Assembly: GCA_023436745.1 (NCBI GenBank)
Contig: JAEZHZ010000371.1
Span: 1 to 6,662, forward strand
Length of the DNA: 6,662 bases
Reading direction: 5' to 3'
From: Pseudomonadota bacterium
GTDB lineage: Bacteria > Pseudomonadota > Alphaproteobacteria > Rhizobiales > Devosiaceae
Position 1 is the stretch's first letter, and each line of letters opens with the position of its first letter. Positions 6,405 to 6,662 of the stretch are shown piece by piece. Made by a program: the position numbers and the translations under genes. Under the pieces are notes generated by a model, which was not told the origin of the DNA, ran no database searches, and saw nothing but the letters and a program-made list of their open reading frames with translations.

Positions 6405-6662
6405 ATGGTGACCCGCGAACAACTCTATGCTCAGGTCTGGTCCGAGCCGATGATCAAGGTTGCCGAGCGCTACGGCGTTTCCGGAACCTATCTTGCGAGG
6501 GTCTGTGATGTCCTGAATGTGCCTCGGCCGCCGCGAGGCCACTGGCAGAAGTTAGCAGTCGGAAAGGCGGCCCCTGCCGAGGCTCTGCCGGAAGCCCTTC
6601 CGGGTGATCAGACCTCCTGGGACGAAAAGGGTGGTCCGTTGCCGCGCCAGGCGCCGCCGAGG
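6405..6662 (+). CDS. predicted helix-turn-helix protein, N-terminal part (cut by window edge)
   Basis: Eighty-six residues are visible before the edge. The start MVTREQLYAQVWSEPM is followed by an HTH-like stretch of about residues 17-40 (IKVAERYGVSGTYLARVCDV) and then VPRPPRGHWQKLAVGK. From memory this resembles a widespread proteobacterial family with the pattern TREQLYxxVWxEPM, then a helix-turn-helix, then VPxPPRGxW, whose function I cannot state; the DNA-binding role is inferred. A Pro/Ala-rich segment follows (about 55-86). The start is uncertain: ATG 6405 has only CGGGAC immediately before it, and GTG 6408 is equally possible. The same frame stays open back to a TGA at 6339 and reads plausible protein (SEFHQCDRLGYDRD) but offers no start codon there. 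GC rises to about 65% here, nearer the core genome. It is divergent from the hypothetical gene and may regulate it. Confidence 0.7.
   Translation, partial: MVTREQLYAQVWSEPMIKVAERYGVSGTYLARVCDVLNVPRPPRGHWQKLAVGKAAPAEALPEALPGDQTSWDEKGGPLPRQAPPR

Overview
The window looks like chromosomal DNA of a high-GC alphaproteobacterium, probably of the order Hyphomicrobiales (Rhizobiales). The reasons are a rhizobial-style DNA polymerase I that keeps all three domains, an HWE-family histidine kinase (a class concentrated in Alphaproteobacteria), and about 70-75% GC in hand-counted core stretches. No species is named because nothing in the sequence fixes one.

Layout. Bases 1-2072 (minus strand) hold the first 690 codons of polA; the polymerase catalytic motifs lie beyond the left edge. 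A 209-base divergent spacer follows. Next, on the plus strand, comes a two-gene signalling unit: a single-domain response regulator (2282-2650, GTG start) and a cytoplasmic triple-PAS HWE histidine kinase (2741-4579). The kinase seems to start at a rare CTG codon behind a strong Shine-Dalgarno sequence. The 90-base gap between them carries a perfect inverted repeat and a duplicated 11-base word. The kinase meets a convergent lipoprotein lytic transglycosylase gene (4576-5142, minus strand) tail to tail, and the two TAG stops share the palindrome CTAG. A tRNA-Arg(CCG) gene with encoded CCA lies at 5322-5398.

Right of the tRNA, GC drops abruptly to about 50-53%. This tract holds one unrecognised 254-residue protein gene (5536-6300, minus strand). 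Divergent from it, running off the right edge, is the start of a gene for a predicted helix-turn-helix protein (6405 onward). The tRNA boundary, composition shift and unrecognised content together suggest the edge of an integrated element or genomic island. No integrase or second att repeat is visible in the window, so this remains an inference.

How the genes work together. The kinase probably senses a cytosolic cue through its PAS domains and phosphorylates Asp57 of the co-encoded regulator, which has no output domain and so must act through protein contacts. PolA and the transglycosylase are independent housekeeping functions (DNA repair and replication; peptidoglycan turnover). No clearly new multi-gene system is demonstrated. 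The best leads are the CTG-initiated kinase with its structured leader, and the tRNA-bounded low-GC tract with its orphan protein.
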